A DNA stretch of 27,264 bases from Alectoria sarmentosa. Lineage: Eukaryota > Ascomycota > Lecanoromycetes > Lecanorales > Parmeliaceae. Where the stretch lies: assembly GCA_009733775.1 (NCBI GenBank), contig WOGZ01000402.1, positions 1 through 27,264 of the forward strand. The letters run 5' to 3'. Each line of letters starts with the position of its first letter. Position 1 is the stretch's first letter. Under the pieces are notes generated by a model. The model worked only from the letters and a program-made list of their open reading frames with translations. It had not been told where the DNA came from and made no database searches. The position numbers and the translations under genes are program-made. Of the stretch, positions 18,910 to 27,264 are shown in pieces.

Positions 18910-20994
18910 ATGAGGGAATTTCTCTCGTTCTACGCCGCGCTTGCTAGTCACTACTTCTTGGTAGCGCATGCCCCTTTTCTATCAGGACCTTTAATTAGCC
19001 AGCCTCCTCTAACAAAACCCCTAGAGCCTCGTCAGGCTCCTGGTGTAATTGCAGCCTCTGAATTCCTTCGCCGTGGCTATCAAGCTTGTAAGTACTGGAT
19101 GGAACGCTCGGGCGTAATACTCACAGTTACTTTGTAGCGGTCGTCGTAGGGAACTGGGTTTACATCGATGGAGGTGAATTCTCATTCCTGGGCAATGGAA
19201 CGCCGCAGTTCCAATACGGTGCGCCTTTTGGAGCGAGATAGATCTATCTAGACTGACAGTCGTTTGCCCAGCATCAACGCTGCTATCTATCGACCTCTCT
19301 CAAAATTGGACGAATTCTTCAGTCATAATACAGTCTACTACCAAACCCAACGGCGCCCCCAATCTAAACAGTCCGTCACTCTGGTACCATGAATCGGAAA
19401 ATCTCATCTATTCCGGTTTCGCAGGCTGGAATTCCTCTTTCGGCAACAAACCCATCCTACCTTCACTGTCGCTCTGGACCTTGCAGCCTGATGGAAGTGG
19501 AAGTGGAGCCTGGAACGAAATCATTGCTGCCGATTCTTCTATATGGTCCCATTTGACACGTCCTGGCCAACCGCTCATGGCTTTTGGCTCCGATAGCGCC
19601 TGGGTCCTCGGAGGCATCACCTCGGAATGGATTGAGTGGGCTTCCCCTGAAAACCTTATTCCCGGGATGGTTCAGTTCGATATGGTAACACGGTTATTCT
19701 CCAATTCTAGTGTTCAATGCTGCAATGCTACTGGCAGTATCTACAAGGGTGCCCTGCAATACGTGCCATCTTTTGGACCAGAAGGCATATACATCGCGAT
19801 GGGAGGGCAGAATGGAATAGGGAACAACGGCGTGACTGCTGGGCTGATCGACTTCGGGACAGTTTCGGTTTTTGATCCTGCAAAGCAAAAATGGTGGAAC
19901 CAAACAACCACTGGGAGTCAACCTAGTCCCAGGGTGGAATTTTGTACTGCTGGCATTAGTTCGACAAATGGCACATACGAAATGTTAGACGATCGTTACC
20001 CAAGCGCTTCTGTCTGTTCAACGCTGACGGTCTCGTAGCTTTGTTTATGCGGGTTGGGGCACCCATCTTGGTCCAGCAGCTATTCAATATGACACAATTA
20101 ACATTCTTACACTACCGGCGTTCCACTGGATCAGCGCTCCTTACAACCCTGAGAACCCTCGACACGCTCTTTCTTGCAACGCTGTTGGGGGAAGCCAGAT
20201 CCTTACTATAGGAGGTGTTGACTCAAATTCGCAGGTAGCCACGGGCTTCATTAAAGACATTGTCGAAAGCACCTTCTACAGCCGAGACCCATTTGCGCAG
20301 GGCTTGGCAATATTCGATATGACGACTATGGCTTTCTCAGACCAATACACTGCTCAGGCCCCACCGTACGAGCAGTCCGAGGTGGTGAAGCAGTTTTACT
20401 CGCAATCTGAGGGGTGAGTAGTAATACAGGTACTTCTCCACGCATTTAGCAACTGAACGCAGATCAGAGCATACGCAAATCGTCTCACACCTCAAGTTTC
20501 GGCGCTTTTGCAAGTTACACATTTTACGAACAGCGGTCCGTTTCTCTCCTTATATTGTGGACTAAGATTGAAGGGGGTTGCTGACATTTGATTCAGCGTC
20601 CCTCAATAGTTCCTCTAATTCGTCCAACCCTTTTAGCAACCATACCAACCCTCCCTCACCCAACCATTCCCTGTCCAGCGCGCCCAAGACAGGGACAATA
20701 GCAGGCGCTGCTGTTGGTGGCTCCGTAGCTGTAGTTGCCATTGTTGTCGGGCTCGGCTACCTATTCACAAGGCATAGAGCTTCGCAAAACCTCGAATCTA
20801 CTGGAACAACATCGACGAACAGGTACAACGAGATTGCATCAGTCAACTTCAAAGAACATGGTTTGCAGGAGATGGACGGAGCTGAGCCGCCGGTGGAGCT
20901 GCAAGAGCGAGGTTTCCAGGAGCTGCAGGAGCAGGGCATCCAGGAGTTGGAGCACCCAGTACCGGCGGCGGAACTTCATGGGAACCAAAACTAA
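18910..20994 (+). CDS. Kelch-type beta-propeller protein with signal peptide and C-terminal membrane anchor
   Basis: A predicted single-pass surface or vacuolar protein with a galactose-oxidase/kelch-like propeller. Exons are 18910-19087, 19138-19218, 19272-19983, 20039-20413, 20468-20535 and 20597-20994 (1812 nt, 603 aa). Introns are 50, 53, 53, 55, 54 and 61 nt. Residues 1-20 (MREFLSFYAALASHYFLVAHA) look like a signal peptide. The ectodomain shows kelch-like blades (VVVGNWVYIDGG, LIYSGFAGWN, GIYIAMGGQNG, FVYAGWGTH, QILTIGGVD) and many N-x-S/T sites. A Ser/Asn/Pro-rich stalk leads to a membrane segment at 506-528 (IAGAAVGGSVAVVAIVVGLG) and a basic stop-transfer TRHR. The cytosolic tail has GFQELQEQ/GIQELE repeats (about 560-591). 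The fifth intron has a weak GTCCGT donor and is the least certain junction. No catalytic residues of galactose oxidase were identified, so no enzyme activity is claimed. Confidence 0.85.
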
Positions 20995-21292
20995 CCCCGG
21001 CATGAAATTTGGACCTGAATATATCGACGGTGGCGAACACACTCCCAACGTCTCGGCTAGTGATTTGAAAACGGATAGAATGCGAACTACTATATGTTAT
21101 ACCATTAAGCGTCTATTGGTTATAGAAAATTACTCTTTGCACGCTTGAAGATTTAACATACTAAAATCCAATTCTGGGACCATGCAGACGACACGGCAGG
21201 CTGATACGTCGTCTTGCTGTACGTCATGGCAGGTGCGGTTCTCTTCCTCGAGCATCATAAGGAGACTTAGCTAGCCAAATACACCACGACAC

Positions 21293-21523
21293 TTGAATCA
21301 GAGCATTGACAGAACGACGCCGGTGAGGGGCTACGGGCGCTACATGATGACGCTGGACCGCGAGCTGGGCCTACAGGACTTGCTTGAATTGAACAAGCAG
21401 ATGCTGCAAGGGATACACCAGTTGGTGCTGCTAGCGGCGCTGGGCGGGTTCGAGCCTGTTAGGGTACGATTCCTGGTCGAGCATTATACTGCGTGCTGCA
21501 GACATGTTTCCGGAGATCTCTGA
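21293..21523 (+). pseudogene. Unrecognised ORF, possibly a 3' gene fragment
   Basis: An open frame of 76 codons whose third codon positions are clearly G/C-biased (GGC TAC GGG CGC TAC; CTG GAC CGC GAG CTG GGC), unlike the flanking DNA. It reads RGYGRYMMTLDRELGLQDL and then a Leu-rich, helix-like segment. There is no ATG at the open end; the first in-frame ATG is at about 21341. It may be the remnant or last exon of a gene. I do not recognise the protein and chance remains possible. Confidence 0.25.
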
Positions 21524-21616
21524 GCTGTACATCAAGTATAGCAATCATGAATGCAAGTGGCGTCTCTCTAGCAGCCTTCCTCTCTGGCCGATGTAAGAGT
21601 TTTCAAACTTGGCAAG

Positions 21617-21880
21617 TCATATCCTGTCAAAATCACGGAAACATGCCCGGGCCATCGGAGCGATAAGGGCAACAAAGGTGATCACGATGAAGCACATGCG
21701 TTCAAAGCGGTTCTCCAAGTCTTCTCCCACATAAAGCGTCGCGCGTGTCAATACTCGGCCACTCCTATGGTTAGTAAATATTTCTGATAGGATGAAATCG
21801 CCCTCGTCGGAAACTTCCACAGCAATAGCGACCGCCTGCAGCCCCGCCAGACCATTCAAATGGACGCATTGTGATATCAT
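21617..21880 (-). CDS. Small unrecognised ORF with one hydrophobic segment
   Basis: An ATG-initiated frame of 87 codons on the minus strand (MISQCVHLNGLAG). It has a hydrophilic middle (VEVSDEGDFILSEIF) and one hydrophobic stretch, CFIVITFVALIAPMA, near residues 64-78. The amphipathic pattern is protein-like, but I recognise no family. It could be a small membrane protein, a gene fragment, or a chance frame. Confidence 0.25.
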   Translation of the reverse strand: MISQCVHLNGLAGLQAVAIAVEVSDEGDFILSEIFTNHRSGRVLTRATLYVGEDLENRFERMCFIVITFVALIAPMARACFRDFDRI

Positions 21881-22003
21881 AGAGCCCTAACAAGCTAGTC
21901 CAGATTAAGCAATCCTACGCCGATCTCCCCAACCTCCAACCTTTGAGCTTCAGCCTGGTCAACGTAATCCACATCCTTGCCTGCTGTACACCATATAACA
22001 GCG

Positions 22004-24665
22004 ATGGTAGAGGCACTTGGAATCGCGTCCGGTATAGCTGGACTAGTCAGCTTGACCATTGAAGTATTCGGTATCAGCTACAAGTATATACATGGTGTTC
22101 GCGATGCGTCGTCTTCTGCGCGCCGGTTCCTAGGTGAGCTGGAGAACTTGAAGGTCGTCCTCCCTCAAATTGAAAAGATGACCAAGGAAGCGAAGAAAGA
22201 AGGCTTATTCGGAGATGATGGCTCGTGCCTCCTATCAATGAAGGACAGTAATGAGCATTGTGATATGCTTCGGGAGGTCCGTGACAGACTGATACAGCGA
22301 CAATCGGACTCTTCAATCCGGAGCAAACTGAAGGCTCTAACATGGCCTTTCTCAGAGAAGGAGACACTTGCTTTGGCCGAGTCCATTCACCGGTATCTCG
22401 GGATATACAGTGCTGCTCTAGCAGCGGATGGAAGGTATGCCAACTATGCTACGCAAATTGAGCGACTGTTGCTTAAGTCGTGCTTCCAGGACTTTGGGAA
22501 TGCTTACCTTGAGCGAGATCAAAGATTCTAAGACCTCTCGGGAACGTGAGTGAGCCCTGCGAGGTAACCTAGTCCATTGACTCATTCAAAACTGTTGCAG
22601 GTGTAGAGATGGAAGCAGTCTTGGAGTGGCTGTCTCCCTTGAACATGTACCAGAAGCAACAAGATGTCTTCTCTAGAAGATAAACGAGTACGGGCTCCTG
22701 GTTGTTGAGGGACCCTGTGTTTCAGGCCTGGGAGAATAGCGAAAGCTCTCATCGAACGCTGTGGTGCCCCGGCGACCGTATGTAAAGTCTTGTGTATATG
22801 GAGAGCCAATTGCTAACTGACTACCAAGCGGGGACCGGCAAAACCGTCATGACGTAGGTGTTGGCCCTTCAAGCGTCTCCCGATTCAATAGCTCATGAAG
22901 CCACAGGTCCCTTGTTGTAGATTATCTGGTGAAGACCTACGCCAGCGAAGACATCCGAGTTGCGTACATTTATTGTGATTACAAAGACCAGGTCGCACAA
23001 ACCGCATCGAACCTTATTGCCTGTCTGACAAGGCAAATCATAGGACGTCCAATTGCATTACCGCAACAATTAGAGGAATTGTATAAAGAGCTCAAATATC
23101 AGAAAAGAAAGCCCAGCTTGGAAGAGCTAACGAGGCTGCTAGAAGGTCTTTGCGATGGTCGCAAACAAATTTATCTACTTCTCGATGCTCTTGACGAGTG
23201 TGAAGCAATCAAGGAGAGGAAAATATTGCTGCCTCTGCTTGAAGTCTTGCCGCATGGGTCCACAAGGATTTTCGTGACCAGTCGTCCAAACAATGAGGAT
23301 ATCTTCCAGTATTTTGGCAAAGCACCTAGGATTGCAATATCAGCATCTGAGTCGGATCTACGACAATGTATCTTGGAAAGGATCGATGAAAGAAAAGAGA
23401 TTGTCAACAGGTTGACACCCGAATTAAGGGAGAAGATCGCGAATACCATCTCGGCTGGGGCGTCCGGCATGTATGACACCCTCTTTGTTTCTCTACCAGG
23501 CACTTATTGACCCTGTCCTCTTACCAAGGTTTCTGCTCGCCGCCCTCCAGATCGACCGAATCTTTGCCACTAGGACAGTGAAGGGAATCAAGTCCGCTCT
23601 TACATCGATGCCGGGGGAGCTAGATGAAATATATCGACAGACCCTGGAGAGAATCAAGAATCAAGCTGGTGACGACGGAGTATTGGGTATGAGGATCCTT
23701 AGCTGGATAACACATGCCAGGAGACCACTCTCAGTCCATGAATTACGACATGGTCTTGCCGTCGAATTCAACAACGACGATGATGACGACAATGAGGGAA
23801 CGCCAGAGCAACTAGATGAAGACAATCTTCTCTCGCCAGGAAGCTTGGTCGATGTCTGCGCCGGTCTTGTCATCATTGATTCGACCAGTCAGATTATTCG
23901 CCTGGTACATTATACAACGCAAGAATTCTTTGACAAGTCACGTTTACATCTTTTCAAAGATGCCGAAATTGACATATCAAGAGCTTGTCTCACCTACATC
24001 TCTTACAGTATTTCCAGTGGATTTCGAACGTCTCAAGTCGCGCGGAATGCGTTCCAATCATACCCCTTTCTACACTACGCATTTGTCCACTGGTGTTTGC
24101 ATGTAAGGAGCGGTCTACGGGTCGAAAACCCAGACCTAACATTGTTGAAGGCCGTGGCGAATTTCAAAACTTCGGCCCGCTTTATTGGCTCATTGAAATA
24201 TTTTCAACGTTTCATGGTCGGACTCAAAATTCCTTCTCAGCTACTCGTTGACATTATTAGAATTAATAGAGCAAATTTGAGGAGTTTCGGAGAAGGTGGG
24301 CCGGCCATCCATAGCTGAACTATATAAATTGAAAGGATCTCGCAGAGAATTTGATAGAAACTGGGCAGATTATCACTAGCGGAGTTTTGGCAGTCCTGCC
24401 TGCTGCAATAAAGTATGATAACTCAATTTTAGTCAGTTCCTTGCTCGAGAAACGTGTCAATATCAACACCAGAGATTCAAATGGACAAACGGCTTACCAT
24501 GTTGCGGTCCCCCAAAATAGCCTAGAAATTCATAAATTACTACTGGATGGAGGTACTAATGCTTCGGCCAAACACAAGAGAGGTGGAACTGCTCGGAACA
24601 TCCTTGAGGACAGAAGGTCATTCTATACTTATCTCGCGAGATTCGGAAGTAGTCACAGCAGCTAA
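22004..24665 (+). pseudogene. NACHT-type NLR with fungal N-terminal domain and short ankyrin tail, one in-frame stop
   Basis: A STAND receptor of the NACHT-ankyrin kind. Exons 22004-22434, 22478-22545, 22601-22777, 22829-22853, 22907-23470, 23529-24295 and 24346-24665 join in frame to 784 codons. Introns are 43-58 nt. The N-terminal domain starts MVEALGIASGIAGLVSLTIE, the usual helical leader of these proteins. A linker with AVLEWLSPLNMYQKQQDVF follows, then GSWLLRDPVFQAW. Walker A is PGTGKT (226-231) and Walker B IYLLLDALDE (322-331), with TSRP as sensor. The region after NACHT includes GASGMFLLAALQID and LVHYTTQEFF. Only about 1.5 ankyrin repeats are visible (ILVSSLLEKRVNINTRDSNG and ALHVA-like YHVA), short for the family. 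The TAA at 22681-22683 (codon 194) lies before Walker A where relatives usually have Gln after Arg-Arg, so the protein would stop at 193 aa. All the other junctions remain usable, suggesting a recent loss. Confidence 0.75.
22681..22683 (+). other. In-frame TAA in the NACHT NLR
   Basis: This stop follows FSRR and precedes TSTGSWLLRDP in the third exon. Conserved sequence continues in the same frame on both sides, and no GT..AG pair that keeps the frame removes it. In related proteins the position is usually Gln; CAA to TAA is one C-to-T transition at a CpA site. Confidence 0.75.
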
Positions 24666-25448
24666 TACAAAGGCTGCTTCAATCGGAACAACTCCCTTCC
24701 TCTCCTGCTACAAATGACGTTTAAGAAAAGGGACCGCTGTCTACATGCAAAAGACCTATCTTGCTTGATCTTTTGAGAATATTGACGCACCTTAGAGTAT
24801 ACGTTCCTGCAAGACCGGGCTACGCTATGGGCTTTCTGTTGAGTAATGAAAGAATTCACTGGTCTCATATGCATGTAAAACTGCTTATCTTATTATGTTC
24901 TATGGAGGAGTGTATGCAGGCTAGATATACTATGTGAGGTCTATAACAAAACGACGCTAACATCTTGATCCACATATGCTAGGTGAAGCGGAGAAGGTGG
25001 AAGGAGAACACGGAGTATTTTATATCAAACATGCTATCGGAGGTTTCATTCTAGAAGGAGTTGCAAATTGGATTGTCCTCAATCTGAGTGAGAATTGTTA
25101 CGAATCAACACATTTGAAAAACACGATTCGACCCGGATATGACCTTCACGACGACGACGACGGGTAAGAGACTGGTGATCTTTCTTTGCAATTTCACGAT
25201 ACAGGTGCGATCCTTTTCATTTGAGTGAGACTCTGCAATCAACAAGCTAGGTAAAGTCCAGCAAACAGGTAACGAGCGTTATATGTATTAATGAGATTTT
25301 CAAACCGTCTTGGTTCAGTCTAAAACACGCGACACATTCACCGCCAAAAATCCTCAAAAATCCCCACCTACCGTCTTTCCTTTCCCCTTCCTTCTTACCT
25401 TTTCCCTTTATCATCTCTCTCAACCCAAATCTAACTCCCCCACCCCCA
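24666..25448. other. Intergenic region downstream of the NACHT gene
   Basis: About 780 nt. An ATG-initiated 63-codon frame at 24976-25167 (MLGEAEKVEGEHGVFYIKH, ending in a run of Asp) has no recognisable family and is only a weak candidate. The rest is pyrimidine-rich at 25365-25450. No RNA gene or further ankyrin-coding sequence was seen. Confidence 0.5.
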
Positions 25449-25703
25449 CTACAGCCTCCCATTCCGCTCATCATACGCCCTCCGAAACGCCCTCTTCTTC
25501 TCCTCCACATCCGCATACCGCCTCGCGCTCCTCTCCTTTTCAAACCCCACCTGCTTTTCGTACGCCCGGCGGTCCTCGTGGCGCCACCGCTCCCGGTGCG
25601 CGTTCTGGAACCGGTACGGGATGTAGCCGCCCTCCTGGGCGTCCCAGTCGTAGCGGGTCGTGGTGGCGGGGAAGAACACTTCGTGGGAGGGGGCGCAGCC
25701 CAT
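25449..25703 (-). CDS. Small protein with Met-Gly-Cys start, probable lipid-anchored hypothetical
   Basis: An 84 aa single-exon frame on the minus strand from ATG 25703 to TAG 25449-25451. Third positions are strongly G/C-biased, unlike the pyrimidine-rich flanks, which supports coding. The N terminus MGCAPSHE fits a Gly2 myristoylation and Cys3 palmitoylation signal. The rest is hydrophilic, with YDWDAQEGGYIPYRFQ followed by an Arg/Glu-rich helix-like stretch (WRHEDRRAYEKQVGFEKERS to the end). I do not recognise the family. A membrane-tethered small helical protein is an inference from the N terminus. The coding span overlaps chance frames on the other strand. Confidence 0.55.
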   Translation of the reverse strand: MGCAPSHEVFFPATTTRYDWDAQEGGYIPYRFQNAHRERWRHEDRRAYEKQVGFEKERSARRYADVEEKKRAFRRAYDERNGRL

Positions 25704-25807
25704 TGTTTTTGGTGTTTGTTTGGTGTTTGTTTGGTGTTGTTTGTTGGTGGTTTGGGGAGGAGAAGGAGTGAAGGGGGAACAGGGAGGATGGGATGGGGGA
25801 AAGGGAG

Positions 25808-25872
25808 GGTGTGTGTGTGTGGGTGGGTGAGTGAGTGAGTGAGTATGTGAGTATGGGCGAGTGAGTGTGTAA
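25808..25872. repeat. GT and GAGT microsatellite
   Basis: A (GT)n run passes into GGGT and then GAGT units, upstream of the small minus-strand gene that starts at 25703. It may lie in that gene's promoter or 5' leader. Confidence 0.85.
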
Positions 25873-26040
25873 AGGGATTTACAAAGCTGTGAACCGAGAG
25901 GAAGAGGTCATTGGGAAGAGCATAACTTAGGAGATCATATATCTTCTACCCCAGGCGCATGAGAATAAATCGAGTCTCTTTCGCACAAAGAAGCTGCTAG
26001 GGTGGCTCCTCACCGTGAAGCCCCTTCTTCTTCTTCTTCT

Positions 26041-26137
26041 TCGAATGCTTTGTCTGAACAATGCCCATCATCAAATCTCAGATTCGAATGCTTTGTCCGT
26101 CTGAACAAAACCCATCATCAAAATCTCAAATCTCCCA
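26041..26137. repeat. Imperfect tandem duplication, unit about 45-50 nt
   Basis: The block TCGAATGCTTTGTC..CTGAACAA..CCCATCATCAAA..CTCA occurs twice in direct order, starting at about 26041 and 26084. The second copy has a small CCGT insertion and extra A residues. It lies between CTT and CAA microsatellites. Confidence 0.8.
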
Positions 26138-26163
26138 ACAACAACAACAACAACAACAACAAG
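26136..26163. repeat. CAA trinucleotide microsatellite
   Basis: About nine CAA units in uninterrupted tandem order, in intergenic DNA. Confidence 0.9.
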
Positions 26164-26363
26164 ACCATTGTTCCCCCCCCTCTCCCTCCCCCTCCCCCTC
26201 TCCTCACAAACCCGAATTAATTATTTCTCGAGAAACAAAGGTTGTTTTCTTTTTCTCTGTTCGAGTGAGATTGTGATCCGTCATCGCTATACAAGTTTAT
26301 CCAAAGCGAATAAGGTAGAAGAATAGAACAGACTATTGGTTGCAGTATAAGAAGTGTGGACTC

Positions 26364-26455
26364 AACAACAACAACAACAACAACAGCAGCAGCCGCGAGG
26401 ATAGTTAGCAGGAGTTTTATTTTTCAGAAAGAAGAAGAAGAAGAAGAAGAAGAAA
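26364..26455. repeat. CAA/CAG and GAA trinucleotide microsatellites
   Basis: (CAA)n followed by CAG units at 26364-26393, then a separate (GAA)n run at about 26430-26455. Both are intergenic. Reverse frames reading poly-Cys, poly-Leu or poly-Phe here are repeat artefacts. Confidence 0.85.
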
Positions 26456-27186
26456 AATTGTAGAGACAGAAGGAAGGAAGATAAGCAGAGACCGTAGAGG
26501 TTGTTTCGAAAAGGTAGGATGAGAGATATCACACACATCACGATCCCCCCTTTTACCATGTTCAACACCCACAAAAAACCAACCACTTATACCCCCTCCG
26601 CTCCACTTCTGCCGTCGCGAAAACCACAGCAACCCCCCCCCTCCCCCCGCTTTTACGGTAAAAAAAAAAAAAACCTCCCCGCACAAAAAACCCACACATT
26701 CCCAAAATCCATCTCCAACCTCCCAACTCTCAACCCAAACCCAGCATCCTCAGGGAAAAAAACCCCCCTTCCCCTTCAATCCCTTCATTCCCTCCGTTCC
26801 TACAATTTCAGATAATAATATCAACTAAAACCACCCGACCCGACCCTTCTTATCAAACCATACCATCAACCACACCATCTAACCACACCATCAAACCACA
26901 ATAACAATCAATCCCCATCGCCATTCACACAAAGGACCATAATCAAGGGGGTAAGGAGTCACATCAGCCATAATGGTCGTTTTAGTCTACCACCGTCGCA
27001 CCTGGAGTGTATGTACAGCATAGTATAGCATAGCATAGTATAGGGAATTTTGAAGATGCATATTCAGGAATATATATATAAATACGCCCTGGTGTGTGCC
27101 TTCTGTGTATGGGATTTCGCTATTTCTTTAACATATAACAACAAAGAGGGCAGGCAGAGAGCGCTTTAACATTGCGATAATCACAA

Positions 27187-27264
27187 AGAAGAAGAAGAAG
27201 AAGAAGAAAACGAAGAAGAAGAAGAAGAAGAAGAAGAAGAAGAAGAAGAAGAAGAAGAAGAAGA
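27187..27264. repeat. Long GAA/TTC tract at the window edge
   Basis: At least 24 GAA units with one interruption (AACG near 27210). It reaches the last base, so its true length is unknown. It is a pure purine strand of the kind able to form triplex DNA. Confidence 0.9.

Larger units (their letters stand above)
20995..22003. other. Intergenic region with possible gene fragments
   Basis: About 1 kb between the kelch gene and the NACHT gene. It has two unrecognised open frames that look more coding-like than chance, one on each strand, listed separately. Otherwise I see no feature. Confidence 0.5.
25704..27264. other. Microsatellite-rich region without a supported gene
   Basis: About 1.56 kb. 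Simple repeats dominate: (GT)n/(GAGT)n at 25808-25872, (CTT)n at 26026-26042, (CAA)n at 26136-26163 and 26364-26386 with CAG units after it, (GAA)n at 26430-26455, poly(A) at about 26660-26672, a CATAG repeat near 27020-27042, and (GAA)n from 27187 to the end. Open frames here translate repeats. The promoter of the small gene at 25703 would be in the first few hundred bases. Confidence 0.7.

Noticed and set aside
22435..22560. Frameshift in the NACHT gene near 22500-22531, where the first frame ends in TAA
   Set aside because: A 43-nt GT..AG intron at 22435-22477 restores the frame through SEIKDSKTSRE to the next exon, so no frameshift is needed.

Overview
The window looks like nuclear DNA of a filamentous ascomycete (Pezizomycotina). 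The genes are split by many short introns, mostly 48-78 nt, with GT..AG ends and CTRAC/CTRAY-like branch sites. The protein families are typical of such fungi: P450 monooxygenases, NLR-like STAND receptors, an APC-family amino-acid permease, a kelch membrane protein and a fungal-type J-domain protein. Low-complexity microsatellites fill the intergenic DNA. The class (Dothideomycetes or Leotiomycetes are plausible) cannot be fixed from the sequence alone.

Layout. 1-660: minisatellite and microsatellite DNA. 661-2482 (-): CYP53-type benzoate 4-monooxygenase, 4 exons, 524 aa. 2483-4384: intergenic, no supported gene. 4385-5638 (-): J-domain protein with a long charged helix and a C-terminal Cys cluster. 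5953-7890 (-): CYP52-clan P450, 5 exons, 569 aa, with a polyglycine tail. 7891-8913: divergent intergenic region. 8914-12552 (+): NLR with a SesB-like hydrolase domain, NB-ARC and kinesin-light-chain-type TPRs. 13114-14249 (+): a stand-alone paralogue of that hydrolase domain. 14250-15444: repeat-dense DNA. 15445-17512 (-): amino-acid/GABA-type permease, 7 exons. 18910-20994 (+): kelch-type beta-propeller protein with signal peptide and C-terminal membrane anchor, 6 exons. 20995-22003: possible gene fragments. 22004-24665 (+): a second NLR (fungal N-terminal domain, NACHT, short ankyrin tail), with seven exons that join in frame but carry one in-frame TAA. 25449-25703 (-): small GC-rich ORF starting Met-Gly-Cys. 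25704-27264: microsatellites ending in a long GAA tract that runs off the window.

How the genes relate. The P450s, permease, kelch and J-domain genes look like ordinary metabolic or housekeeping loci and do not form an obvious biosynthetic cluster. The most interesting part is the immune-like section from 8.9 to 24.7 kb. It holds an NLR whose fused hydrolase domain lacks the nucleophile serine (HGLGG), directly followed by a solo paralogue that keeps it (HSLGG), and further on a NACHT-ankyrin receptor that appears to be disabled by a CAA-to-TAA-like change. Exon boundaries were derived by eye from splice signals, frame continuity and family conservation. All the multi-exon models given sum to whole codons.
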